This document shows positions 12,511-24,427 of a stretch of 64,000 bases of DNA, in pieces. The stretch comes from Gorsachius magnificus (taxonomy: Eukaryota; Chordata; Aves; Pelecaniformes; Ardeidae), in assembly GCA_034008185.1 (NCBI GenBank), contig CM067083.1, positions 123,150,337-123,214,336 on the forward strand, in the 5' to 3' direction. Within the stretch, counting starts at the first letter, position 1, and the number at the start of each line of letters is the position of its first letter. The notes under the pieces were generated by a model. It made no database searches, was not told where the DNA came from, and saw only the letters and a program-made list of their open reading frames with translations. A program made the translations under genes and the position numbers.

Positions 12511-15500
12511 GTGACGCCAAGAAGAAAAAAATGAATTTAACACTTTTAGACCCATTGGAATGGGCAAAGATGGATTGGTTTAAGTAAAACATCTCCCAAC
12601 AAGTCATTCTGTGAGCAGCTCCAGTACTGAAGCTTGGTTTCCTGTGGTTGTGTTGTGCTTGGATTCTGTGTGACTAAGGGAGATGATCTCATGCTGAAAT
12701 CCCTGTCCATGTGCATGCTGATCTGTTGGCCTTCTCTGTCCAGCTGCCTGTTTTCATGAAATATTTTAGAGTCTTAATATCTTTGAAATCTCTAAGCTTC
12801 TGTTAGGCTGCATTAAAATGTTGCTGGGGAGAGAGGAGTGCATGATGTATACAAATGTCTGAGCAGAATTATTACGGAGACTTTGCTTCCTTAAGAAATC
12901 AGAGTAAAAATGTAATTGCTGTCAGTGTGTTCCGAAGGAAGACAGTAGGAAAACACTGAGGTAGTGTCTTTAAGATATTTCCTTCTTTTTATATTATACA
13001 CTTATTGTCAGAGAGAATAATTGTGTTTTTAGAGGCACTGAGTATCTTGTGCCTAGGTATTATAATTATCCCCAGCCTACAGAGTTTGTCAGATTTGGGG
13101 TTAAAATTTAGAACTGCACAGTGCTTATTCCTAGATATGATTTCACTGTTTCGGCACAGGAGTACATAATGTGTTGTGCGTTGTTGGGAAGAGTGAATAT
13201 AACGTTCTACCAAGCAGCAAGGCAAATGAAAACACAGGTGACAAAAGACGGGATTTAATCCTGACTGACTTTATTGATGGATCTCAGCATCCTCTCCAGA
13301 CTCCCTTGGTAGTGATGAGGCACAGGTGCCCAAACAGACACGTTCACTGTCTCCAAAGATGGTAAGATGTATGAAACCAAACCCTTCCTAGAGATACGTG
13401 CCTCTTCCCTCATAGGGGACATCTAACAGTGAGGTGCCTCCTGTCCAAAAACATATTCTGAATATATTCTGTTTCGGTGCAAAAGCTGACTATGTTCTTG
13501 TAAGCGTGTGATTACTGCTCAGCCCTCCTGACCTACTTGGTTCTTGTGAAGGCTGCATTTTTTTTTAAGTGTTGCTTAGTGGGAAGGCACTGGTGACCTA
13601 GTGGCAGAGTCTGCAAGACAGTATAAAGATGCTTTTGCATGTTTGGAATTTATCCCCAGGAACCTGCTTCTGATCAGAAAGGTTTCTGTCTGCCTCTAGT
13701 TCACTGCTGCTTTGACCAGCGTGGCTTACCACTACAGATTTTTAGACTCATGATCTAGGAAATTGTAGCACTCAGCTTACAGTGGCTTAGTTCTCCTTGA
13801 CTTCCATGGGAGCTTGCTGTGTTCTGCAGCGTCAGTATTAGAGGATACCATTAGGCCTGTGTGCTCACCCATTTTTGTTTCTTCTTTTTGACTCTTTGAA
13901 TTAAGTTATTTAAAATTACCATTAGCAAAGGCTTTTTACTACTGTAATACTGCAGTTTCTTCTTTGGCCTTTCCAGTTTTGCTCTGCTGCGTACCATGGA
14001 CTCCCAAGAGCCAGAGGGACTATTTCCTAATTAATAAAAAAAAGAAGAAGAAAAAAACCTCCTCAAAACCAGATTCTGGCACCAGTTTGCAGTATGAGCC
14101 CTTTGCCCACGCTTCAGGGGCAGCCAGTGCAGGTTGGTGACCCAAACTCCCAAGGAGGACAGCGTGACGATAGAGCTGAAGGGCTACAAGCATCTTCAGT
14201 GTACACGAGTTGTACAGGTAGAGCAAATCTCCTGGCAGCACAGACTAGCATAAAGTAGACCTAAAATCCTCTTGCTCTGAGCTGGTAACTTGTAACACCG
14301 TGTAGAGCAAGTCAGAAAAACAATGAATTAGGCTGAAGATGTTAATTTGGGCCATATTTTTAATACTTCTCCATGCAGATAAGATTGTTCCAGGAGCACC
14401 GGTAAAAATCACTTTACCCAGCATGGTGTCCTAGTAGTGCTTTTGATAAAAGGAGGAAGAACAAAGTATTGATGTTGTGTTGCCTATTCTATAAGCACCT
14501 TGTTAATCAACTGAGGATAAATTATTGCTGTTGAGATATCAGCAGAAAGAGGGAGAGGAAGAGACATCTCCCGATCTGGAAGAAATGGTGCTTTTCCTTC
14601 CCTCTTCATTGGAGAAGAGCCTTGCCCCTAGCGTTAGTTCCTTGGGGGGGTTGTTAGGAACAGAAGCAAAACTGGGGGGAGCTTTTTTGATTTATCTTCT
14701 CTCCTTCCCTTTTGGTCACTTCGATAGGCTTAAAGAGCCGAGTTGGCTTTAATGTGTTACCATTAGAGACCATGCATTAGCTGGAATAAACCATCACGCC
14801 TCACAGTGAAAAATATCCCTTGATTGGCTAATTAATCAGTCAAAGGGGAATGACATGGCCCTCGGCTTGAGGGACTCTGCTGCACAGGTAAACAGGTCAT
14901 TGATAAATGGTTTACCCACAAATTCATATATCAAGAAAACTTAGTCATTTTTTACCTCCACTTTGTGTGAAAGCCGCACTGCATTTTTGGAGGCGTATTT
15001 TTGCTGCCCTTGCTTTTTGCATTGTGGGAGTTTTTAGTTTGTGAAAGTTTTCAAGAGGAAAAGCCCAAACAGAATTTTGTTACGACTGGAGTTCGTCTGT
15101 TTTCTGAATTGCAAAAAAAAACCCCAAAACCTCAAGGTGGGTTTTTTTTCCCCCTAAAGGGGTGTGGGTGGGAAATCACTGTCGTGGCTTTGTATTGAGA
15201 TTGAGTGGGTCTCTAATCAGAATGTGGCTCAGAGCTTTTTGCCATTTAACTATACCGAGAGTGTTCAGTGGGTCGTATCCAGTCCTCGGGCACTGGATGA
15301 AGAAGAAAGCTGACATCAGTAATGGCTCTAATGAAATAACTGGGGAAAATACATGAAGTGAGATGCAGGTCTGTGTGGGTAAAAGACTTCGCCTTACCTG
15401 ATTCAGTTAGTGCTGGTTCTTGGCATCTATGTGCTGAATTTTGTCATCTGTATACCAAGTAGCACCTTATCCTGAAAAGACAGTTCCCCAGTGGGATTCT

Positions 15501-15746
15501 TCGCTGAGAGGTTAAATAAAAAAGGAGGGGGGGGAATCCAGCTTTAAATGAAATTGCATAAAAATATGATCCGGAACCGCTCCTATACGTGGGGTGTATA
15601 AATAGGGTTAAAGCAGTGTAACCATGTAAGGAGCCATAAACCAAAGATATTTGGCATAGCTGCTTAAATGGGTGCACTGGGCGCACGAAACAAATCCTAA
15701 CTCTGCTTTTTCCTTTTTTCTTTTTTCCTTATTTCCCCTTTTATTT
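12511..15746. other. Intronic stretch without gene
   Basis: No gene or clear transposon. There is an A-rich patch at 14033-14058 and a small perfect hairpin at 15114-15149 (eight A plus CCC against GGG plus eight T). Purine/pyrimidine asymmetry builds up from about 15690 into the minisatellite. Confidence 0.6.
15114..15149. repeat. Short A/T-tract inverted repeat
   Basis: An 11-base arm (eight A then CCC) pairs perfectly with GGG then eight T across a 14-base loop. The following base run (C5 TAAAGGGG) adds a second small self-complementary patch. It is probably a chance product of homopolymer runs. Confidence 0.5.
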
Positions 15747-16502
15747 CTTTTTCCCCCCCCCTCCTTTTTCTTTTCCCCCCCTCCTTTTTCTTTTCCCCCC
15801 CTCCTTTTTCTTTTCCCCCCCCTCCTTTTTCTTTTCCCCCCCCTCCTTTTTCTTTCCCCCCCCTCCTTTTTCTTTCCCCCCCCTCCTTTTTCTTTCCCCC
15901 CCCCTCCTTTTTCTTTTCCCCCCCCTCCTTTTTCTTTCCCCCCCCTCCTTTTTCTTTCCCCCCCCCCTTTTTCTTTTCCCCCCCCTCCTTTTTCTTTTCC
16001 CCCCCCACCTTTTCTTTTCCCCCCCCTCCTTTTTCTTTTCCCCCCCCTCCTTTTTCTTTTCCCCCCCCTCCTTTTTCTTTTCCCCCCCCTCCTTTTTCTT
16101 TTCCCCCCCCTCCTTTTTCTTTTCCCCCCCCTCCTTTTTCTTTTCCCCCCCCTCCTTTTTCTTTTCCCCCCCCTCCTTTTTCTTTTCCCCCCCCTCCTTT
16201 TTCTTTTCCCCCCCCTCCTTTTTCTTTTCCCCCCCCTCCTTTTTCTTTTCCCCCCCCTCCTTTTTCTTTTCCCCCCCTCCTTTTTCTTTTCCGCCCCCTG
16301 CTTTTTCTTTTCCCCCCCCTCCTTTTTCTTTTCCCCCCCCTCCTTTTTCTTTTCCCCCCCCTCCTTTTTCTTTTCCCCCCCCTCCTTTTTCTTTCCCCCC
16401 CCCTCCTTTTTCTTTTCCCCCCCCTCCTTTTTCTTTTCCCCCCCCTCCTTTTTCTTTTCCCCCCCCTCCTTTTTCTTTTCCCCCCCCTCCTCCTTTTTTT
16501 TC
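15747..16502. repeat. 21-bp polypyrimidine/polypurine minisatellite, about 35 copies
   Basis: The dominant unit on the + strand is C8-T-C2-T5-C-T4 (21 nt), repeated about 35 times with copies of 20 to 22 nt through C-run length change. Variant copies include one lacking the TCC at about 15961, one with an A at 16007, and one with G at 16293 and 16300. The - strand is almost pure purine with G runs of 6-9. Because 21 is divisible by three and the unit has no stop in any frame, the array produces open frames of about 290-310 codons on both strands (EKKKEGG-type and PPLLFLF-type heptads). I regard these as artefacts, not genes. Confidence 0.97.
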
Positions 16503-18483
16503 TTGTATTTAAACTCTGTGTATACTGTGAGAAAATAACACACCAGTACCTAAGAATACAGGCTCGGGTACTAGAGAACGAAGTTAACCTTATTTTTGTC
16601 ATGTGTAATCCTTTCCTCCCAAACCGCCCTTGTCATGGGCCTGCACTTTTATAGGACGGCTTTGTTTTGTTTTTCCTCTTAAAAATATTTGTCTGATCAA
16701 AGAGCTTTCTTAAAAAAAAAAAAAAAAAATTCCACTGCACTAGTTCAAAACAAGGAAAAGTACATTTTTGATCCTATCATAACAGGATTTGTATATGGAA
16801 GTGTGAACTAAGCAGGTGGCTTCCTGTTGATTTTAAAGCCAGGTGGGCAAGTTCTTGACAACAAGTTGATCTTGCAGGCTGCTACCTGCCCTGCTTTCCC
16901 TGGTGTCCTGGTGCAAGAGTACGCTGCACGCTCTTTCCTTCTGCTGGTGTAGTCCAGAGATGAGATGATGGTCCCTTGCACAAAGGAGCTTATTCCTCTG
17001 TGCCCGAGGAGTAGGGGGGATGGCATTTGGGATCGGTGGGAATACTAGTGCTGTGGGAATGAGAGGGAAACAGCAGGATGTGTTCTCTCCCAGAAATTGG
17101 GGAATAGAAGACATTTTATTACCTTCTAAGGTGGCTGCCAGATCCAGCTTGCAGAAGGATTGGGTGTTCATAGCACCGTCCTATTTCTCCTGACTTTTAA
17201 GTTACTAAAGGGTGCCTAACCTTTCTCCAAGGGTGTCTTCTGATCTTGTCTCGTCAAACTGATTACGAAACTGCTAGTTGGTTCAGATGGGTTAGGCAAA
17301 CCAGAGTTCGGAGCAAAATAAATGATTCAGCCCAAGAAAGTGGTTAAAATCAAAGAAACAAGCTTTCCCACTTCCAGCCCAGTATTTTGACTTCTTGACT
17401 GAATTGTTCTTTCTTCAGCTGCAAGCATTTGCTTTTTTTCCTCTCCAGTCAGGAGGAATACCTAGCGCTGGAGTGTGACTTCATGGTAAACTTCCCCATC
17501 AGGGTAACCCAGAGAGTGCATGAGGTACTCTGTCCTCCCTCTGACCTCACTTCAGCTGCCTGACATGTTTGAAAAGTTTGGCAATTTGAAGTTAATTTGG
17601 GCTCATTCGAGTTTTCTCGAAGTAATAAGACAAGGTCAAGAAATCCATTGCCTGTGTTCTTCCCTACATCTACAGCCTCACTCTGCAAACTATCATCAGT
17701 TCCAGTGTGTTTCTTCTGAATAATTGCATTGTTGCCATATATATGTGTAGGCAAATGTGACCTGCTGACTAATGTCACTAATTTGACTGTCTGCTAGTAA
17801 CTGCGTGTATCCCTCCATTAAAAAAAGAGGAAGATGATGATGGAGAAAACGATCATGCAGTGGGCTAGTAGATGCCTTCCATGCTTGGTTTGCTTTAGCA
17901 TCATCTTTAAAATGCTCTGCCAGTTGCCAGTATCTTGATGATGATGACTTGCTGTTTTCCGTCACGGAATGTTTTTGGGGAAGGACCTCAGATTTGGTGT
18001 TAACTAATGTAAATTGTCCAGTTTTGATTGCTAGGGCGGATTGGCTGTTGAGAGGAGAGAGCAAGGGTCTAACAGCTGAAGTAAGCAACAGGAAAGGCGG
18101 CGGAGGGGAGCTCGAAGAAACCTGAGTTTTGTTGAGTTGGAAAGCGTTTGGGTTACTGTACTGTATGGATTCTGAAATTTCCATGCACATAACAGTGTCT
18201 GAACTCTTCCCCGCGCTGGATCGAGGGATGTGACATCTGTTGGGTGCAGTTTGTTCCTTTTCTCCCTGGGGGAAATTGGTTATGCATTCAAGTGTTTGGA
18301 TTTGGCAGACTCTCAGTAATATGAACCCAGTGGATATTAGTGAAGACAAGTTGAAGTGTGCTCTGGCTTTGGAGCAGAAGATGATGCTGTCTGTGATAAT
18401 TTGTTTCCATGGAAGTGTGTTGTAGTCTGCGATGGACCTCCAGAAGGATCTCTGTTGGATTAGTTTTAACCTGCTGGTAGAAA
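16503..18483. other. Intronic stretch; one long antisense open frame
   Basis: An A run of about 17 lies at 16713-16729. The region is otherwise unique-looking. It contains an open frame of 217 codons on the - strand (17696-18349), described separately. Confidence 0.6.
17696..18349 (-). other. Unassigned 217-codon open frame, probably not a gene
   Basis: This frame begins MSSLISTGFILLRVC and is rich in Ser, Gln and Leu. It has no motif, repeat, transmembrane pattern or family resemblance that I recognise. It is not part of a CR1 element and lies just beyond the 3' end of the CR1 copy at 18484. A frame this long can arise by chance in 64 kb. It is listed because it is the longest frame in the window not explained by a repeat. 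Confidence 0.15.
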
Positions 18484-20805
18484 ATCATAGAATCATAGAA
18501 TCACCTCGGTTGGAAAAGACCTTTAAGATCATCGAGTCCAACCGTTAACCTAGCACTGCCATCCCACCACTAAACCATGTCCCTGAGCACCTCATCTATC
18601 CTTCTTTTAAAGACCTCAAGGGATGAGGACTCCACCACCTCCCTGGGTAGCCCATTCCAGAGCCTGACAGCCCTTTCGGTGAAGAAGTTTTTCCTAATGT
18701 CCAGCCTAAACCTGCCCTGGCGCAGCTTCAAACCATTCCCCCTCGTCCCATCGCCCGTTACCAGGGAGCAGAGGCCGACCCCCACCTCACTCCCCCCTCC
18801 TCTCAGGCAGTTGTAGAGGGCGATCAGGTCTCCCCTCAGCCTCCTCTTCTCCAGCTAAACAACCCCAGTTCCCTCAGCCGCTCCTCGTATGACTTGTGTT
18901 CCAGACCCCTCACCATCTTGGTTGCTCTCCTCTGGACCTGTTCCAGCAAGGCAACATCTTTCTTGAGTGAGGGGCCCAAAACTGAACACAGGATTCGAGG
19001 TGCGGCCTCACCAGCACCGAGTACAGGGGCACGATCACTTCCCTGCTCCTGCTGGCCACACTATTCCTGATACAGGCCAGGATGCCATTGGCCTTCTTGG
19101 CCACCTGGGCACACTGCTGGCTCATATTCAGCCGGCTGTCAATCAGTACCCCCAGGTCTTTTTCCACCAGGCAGCTTTCCAGCCACTCTTCCCCAAGCCT
19201 GTAGCGCTGCATGGGGTTGTTGTGACCAAAGTGCAGGACCCGGCACTTGGCCTTGTTGAACCTCATACAATTGGCCTGGGCCCATGGATCCAGCCTGTCC
19301 AGGTCCCTCTGCAGAGCCCTCCTCCCCTCCAGCAGATCAACACTCCCACCCAGTTTGGTGTCATCTGCAAATTTACTGAGGGCACACTCAATCCCCTCAT
19401 CAAGGTCATTGATAAAGATATTAAACAAGACCAGCCCTAGAACTGAGCCCTGGGGGACACCGCTTGTGACCGGCCGCCAACTGGATTTAGCTCCATTCAC
19501 CACGACTCTCTGGGCTCGGCCATGCAGCCAGTTTTTAACCCAGTGAAGAGTACATCCATCTAGGCCATGAACTGCCAGTTTCTCCACAAGAATGCTATGG
19601 GAGACTGTGTCGAAGGCTTTGCTGAAGTCCAGGTAGACAACATCCACAGCCTTTCCCTCATCTACCAGGTGGGTCACCTGGTCATAGAAGGAAATCAGGT
19701 TGGTTAGGCAAGACTTGCCTTTCGTGAACCCATGCTGACTGGGCCTGATCCCCTGATTGTCCTCCATGTGCCTGGTGAGCACCCTCAAGATAAACCGCTC
19801 CATAATCTTCCCCGGTACCGAGGTTAGGCTGACTGGTCTGTAGTTCCCCGGATCCTCCTTCCGGCCCTTCTTGAAGAGAGGCGTCACATTTGCCAACCTC
19901 CAGTCATCTGGGACCTCCCCTGTTCTCCAGGACTGCTGATAAATGATAGAGAGTGGCTTGGCAAGCTCCTCTGCCAGCTCCTTCAGCACTCTTGGGTGGA
20001 TCCCATCCGGCCCCATAGACTTGTGGATGTCCAGGTGGCATAGCAGGTCAAAGACTGCTCCCTCCTGGATTATGGGGGGTTCATTCCACTCTCTGTCCCC
20101 ATCTTCCAGCTCAGGAGGCTGGGTACCCTGGGGATAACTTGTCGGGCCATTAAAGACTGAGGCAAAGAAGGCGTTGAGTATCTCAGCCTTTTCCTCATCC
20201 TTAGTGGCAATGTTCCCCCTTGCATCCACTAGTGGATGGAGGTTCTCCCTGGCTCTCTTTTTGCTGTTAACATATTTATAAAAACTCTTCTTATTATCCC
20301 TTATAACAGTGGCCAGGTTAAATTCCAGCTGGGCTTTTGCCTTTCTAATCTCCTCTCTGCATGACCTGACAAGATCCCTGTACTCTTCTTGCGTTGCCTG
20401 CCCCTTCTTCCAGAGCTGGTAAGCTCTCCTTTTTTCCCTTAATCGCACTAGTAGTCCTCTGTCCAGCCAGGCCAGTCGTCTTCCCCGCCGATTCGTCTTA
20501 CGGCACATGGGGACAGCCTGCTCCTGCGCCTTTAAGACTTCTTCCTTGAAAAACACCCAGCCTTCCTGGACCCCTTTGCCCTTCAGGACTATCTCCCAAG
20601 GGACTCTCCCAACCAGCGTTCTGAGCAGGTCAAAGACTGCCCTCCAGAAATCCATGGTGGCGGTCTTGCTGACCCCCTTCCTAACCTCACCAAAGATCGA
20701 AAACTCTACCATTTCATGATCACTAAGGCCTAGATGATTTCCAACCATGCTCATGTCCCTCAGGATCCAGAATCACCAGGGCTGTTTGGTGACCAGCTCG
20801 CAGTT
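18484..20805 (-). mobile_element. CR1 LINE, 5'-truncated, nearly continuous ORF2
   Basis: This is a 2.3-kb element whose 3' end (attctatgattctatgatttt on the - strand) lies at 18484. It carries the end of the endonuclease domain, the whole reverse transcriptase and most of the C-terminal region. The 5' UTR, ORF1 and most of the endonuclease are missing, as is usual for target-primed insertions. The 5' boundary is estimated from where coding similarity fades, near 20805. CpG content is higher than in the flanks, suggesting it is fairly young. Confidence 0.95.
18910..20754 (-). pseudogene. CR1 ORF2 reverse transcriptase, broken
   Basis: The frame has 614 codons. Residues about 9-18 ([10 protein letters not shown]) are the end of the APE-type endonuclease with its SDH motif. 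[11 protein letters not shown] block lies at 248-257, RT motif A ([11 protein letters not shown]) at 374-384, motif B ([10 protein letters not shown]) at 431-440 and the FADD catalytic box at 462-465. All catalytic aspartates seen are intact. It is broken in three places: an in-frame TGA just upstream at 20773-20775, a one-base loss near 18955-18965 that shifts the frame after the PHSRK block, and a second one-base loss near 18851-18858. The expected last frame is then recovered at 18570-18785, ending in the RDMV that typically closes CR1 ORF2. It functions, if at all, only as a relic. Confidence 0.93.
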
Positions 20806-23800
20806 ACCTCAGCTGAAGTTAAGCGCTGACACTTCGCTGGATGGCCCTAACACTGAACTTTAAGCTCCCATGAAAAGGACAAGACCAGGGATGATTTGAC
20901 CATGGACAGTAGAGGGGACAGAGGGTGAGGAGTGTTGCTATTCACAGAGTTCAAGAGTTCTGATAACTTAGTTCATTCTTATTATTTCTGTTTTGTTATT
21001 ATTTCTGGGGTTTATTTTAAATCTGCTCTGTTCTCACCGTGAACTGATTTCTTCTGAGTGCTGGGACACATTGTTGACAGCAGCAGAATCGAACCCCGCT
21101 CCGGCTAACTAGATCCTATGTCACCTGTGTGTTACAGGTTGTTTTTTAACAAATGAAGAGAAGATCAAAAATATTGTCTGCCCTAAAATCCTGTTTTCCA
21201 GAATATTGAAGAATTTAAATGTCAGTCGGTACTTCAATACTTGAAAGAAAATTATTTATTCTCAATACTTTTTTACAAAGCAATTTCTGGAATAGAGGAA
21301 AGTTACTGTAGTACTGAGAGTTAGTCAAAGGCTAATGCTAATTAGGAAATGCTTTCTAGTTCACAGAAAATATGATCAATTTTCTTTGGAAGATTTCTAA
21401 AAAAAATATTTTCATTTAAAATTGTCAACTTGTATGTTTTGCAATGAATATTTCCATTTAGAGAAACAGGCATTACTACAGACGTCTTGTTGCCATCCAG
21501 TGCAAGCTTGCAGGTGCTTTTTTATTATGATGCATTAGACCGTGACATCTCATAATGGAGTAAAAATCTTAGATGAGGGGAAAAAAAATCATCCCATTTT
21601 ACTTATTTATTAGTTCAGGTAACCCTCTGTGTATATATATTAGTTTGTTGTCTTACTAATATGAGTATGGCTCATATATTTCTGGGAGAAAAAGGGGAAC
21701 AGTGTCAGTAATTAAGCAGGAGTGGTTTTTATTGATCCTCCCCACCTCTCATCTACTCTTTTAACTCTTAACTGCATTCAAAAAGCACCTTAGCCTGTAC
21801 CAAACACTCCAGGGTACCTGGAACACTTCCTAGGTTTAGCTGTTACTCAGTAAAACAACTGTGAAGTCCTCTGGATAGCAGTAGATGTGGAATTTCTCTG
21901 CAACTACTAATGTGTTAAGATACTAAGAAATTTGGTATGAAAAGTGTCATAGAAAGCAGCAAAGACAACTTCTTGAATTCCCTTTTGATGCACAGCATAT
22001 CCAGGGCTATAAACTCTGTATGCCACTGCTGTAAAAGCTGTTTCTTCCAGTGATTCTCAGATTATCTGAGAGCTTCAAATCTTTATTTACTTGCCTGGCT
22101 CAGCTCGTTCCAGTACCAGGTCCTTAATCAGCAAACAACACATTTATCCCAGTGAGTTATTAAGTTTTCTAAGCATCTTCCATCTCTATGTTCCCAAGCT
22201 GTCCAGTAATGGCATCCATTCAAAACTCAAATTGTTCCACGAAGACCACCATAATAGTCTGCTTATATAAACCTTTTGGTGCTGCTCAGCTCGAATCTGG
22301 GGCAGTGATATAATGAAACACATGACTGTCGGGTTATCCAGTTCTCAAGTTTGCTTCTACCTAAAAACATTTCTCCTCCTGAACCAAAGAATGAATGTGC
22401 TGTGGGGAGTGATTCAGTCTTGGCCGAAGTGACCTAATTTCAGCCTCTTAATATCTGTGACTGTGCTAATGCTGAAAGCTTAAGCATTCGTTTACATTTC
22501 ATATTAAAAGCAGTGAGAACGCTGGGCCAAACTTGGAGGTGACAAGAGAAAACTCTATATAATCTTACATGTTGGCAAAGGACTGGAAGAGGAAGTTTTT
22601 CTGTTGTAACTTGCACATTGAGACGTTAGAAGGCAAAATGTCCCTATTTTAACTTATGCCTTGTTAAGCCTTCTATTAATCGCTGCTTTTAACCTCTTCT
22701 CTCTCAGCCCCTTGGATCTGAGCAGGTGATTTGCAGAGGACATCACCACGCAGTGGATCCCAGGGATGTGGCTGTCGCCAGGGCTCTTCGGTTTGCTTTC
22801 GCCGCTGCACAGCCTTGGGTCAGGTTACTTCTCTGCATCCCTTTTTTGCAATATCTGGGGATGATTCACATACCCCATGTAGGTGAGATTAGCCTAATTT
22901 GTGTTGTGTGTAGTTCTTTATGAAGCGCATTGAAATATTTAGATGGCAAGGGAGAATGTTTAAGTAGATGAAGCTATAAGAAAATGTGTATCATACATTT
23001 TCAGTTTCTCCTGGTAGTTATTTCTGGAGACCTAGAAGAGCTGTTTGGAGCGTACTGTACATGCTTACCTGTTTACCTTTTGAACTTTACAGCCATAGTG
23101 CCTATAAAAGCCATATTGTGGTTTTTAGGACTTTGTAACTTAATTAAACTTTCAGAGATTCCTGAAGCGTGACTGGCTCCAGCTTTTCTGAAACCCCTGC
23201 GAAAGGAAAGCTGTTTATATAAAACCTGGATGGGGGGGAGGAGTGTGCTCCAGAGCATCACCTTACTTGCACGGCTGAGGGCGAGGGTATGTAACCCTGC
23301 AGATTTGTGAATCTTGGAAAGCTGGGGTCAAGCAAGAAGTGAAGAAGTATCTACCTGCAGGAGTGTTTGTATAAGTGGTTGCTTCTGGTCAAGTGAAGTA
23401 GCAGCCCTTGTTTTGACAGCTAGTACTTAATGTATCATTTGGGCTGCTGATTCTCTGACATCCATTCATTACAGGAGACCTCCTCTGACCAGTGCTTACC
23501 AACCACAGCACTGCGGGGTTGTTGTTGTTGTTTTTTTTTTTTTCTTTTTAATAAGCTTAGTGTTTCTCAGTTACCAAATGGCAATGGAATGCTGTGTGTA
23601 GCAACTGCAATGGATCGCATCCAAAGGCACAAAATATGGCCTGTTCCTTTTTCCTCCGTTGTCGTAGGGAAATGGGTGTCTCCAAGAGACGCCCATCGGT
23701 ATAGCCCTTGCTCTTCAGCAACAAAAGTCTGGGTGTTCTGATTTTAACACTTGCTACTAGAAAACAGAGGTTTGTCACTCCTGGCAACTGACTTTACGAA

Positions 23801-24003
23801 AACACTGGTAACAATAAAGGGCTTCATGCCCAGTCCTGCCTTGTGCTTGCTTTCTGGGAATCTTCCAGTGTAGTGGTGATGCTGCTGCCCCTCTGCTTTA
23901 AATGCACAGAGCTGTCCCTGGATGGCAGAACTCACAACGTGGTTTGTAGAGCCTCTCCGGTCCCAGATGCCAGCATATGTATGTCTCAGCCACTAGCATA
24001 CAG
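20806..24003. other. Intronic stretch without gene or clear repeat
   Basis: AT-rich unique-looking sequence. A (GTT)n run passing into a T run lies at about 23518-23543. I see no transposon, RNA gene or credible exon. Confidence 0.6.
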
Positions 24004-24427
24004 TGGGGCTGGAGCCCCTCTGCTCTGAGGCCAGGCTGGGAGAGTTGGGGGTGTTCAGCCTGGAGCAGAGGAGGCTGCGGGTAGAGCTGAGTGCGGCCGG
24101 TCAGGGCTTAAAGGGGGCCCAGAGGAAAGGTGGGGACAAGCTTTTTAGCAGGGCCAGCTGTGACAGGACAAGGGGTGATGATTTTAAACTAAACCAGGGT
24201 AGGTTTAGACTGGATCTAAGGAAGAAATTCTTGACAGTGAGGGTGGTGAAACACTGGCAGGGGTTGCCCCGAGAGGGGGTGGAGGCCCCATCCCTGGGAA
24301 CATTCGAGGCCAGGTTGGCTGGGGCTGCGAGCAACCTGACCTGGTTCAAGGTGTCCCTGCTCCTGCAGGGGGGTTGGGCTGAGTGACCTCTAGGGGTCCC
24401 TTCCAACCCCAAACATTCTATGATTCT
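24004..24427 (+). mobile_element. CR1 3'-end fragment, GGWAE-type subfamily
   Basis: The 3' part of CR1 ORF2 plus the terminal attctatgattct. The frame is still open over 127 codons (24003-24386), ending FKVSLLLQGGWAE and a stop. It carries the familiar VFSLEQRRLR, RFRLDLRKKF and [18 protein letters not shown] blocks. It belongs to the same subfamily as the pieces at 45028 and 55522. Confidence 0.92.

Noticed and set aside
15608..16602. Open frames of 288-311 codons on both strands encoding Lys/Glu/Gly or Pro/Leu/Phe heptads
   Set aside because: They are translations of the 21-bp minisatellite, which has no stop codon in any frame; there is no codon bias, start context or homology.
18967..19440. 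157-codon + strand frame
   Set aside because: Shadow of the CR1 ORF2 on the opposite strand.
24101..24412. 103-codon - strand frame, with similar ones at 44997-45320 and 55496-55807
   Set aside because: Antisense readings of the same CR1 3'-end subfamily; repeated similarity between them comes from the repeat, not from a gene family.
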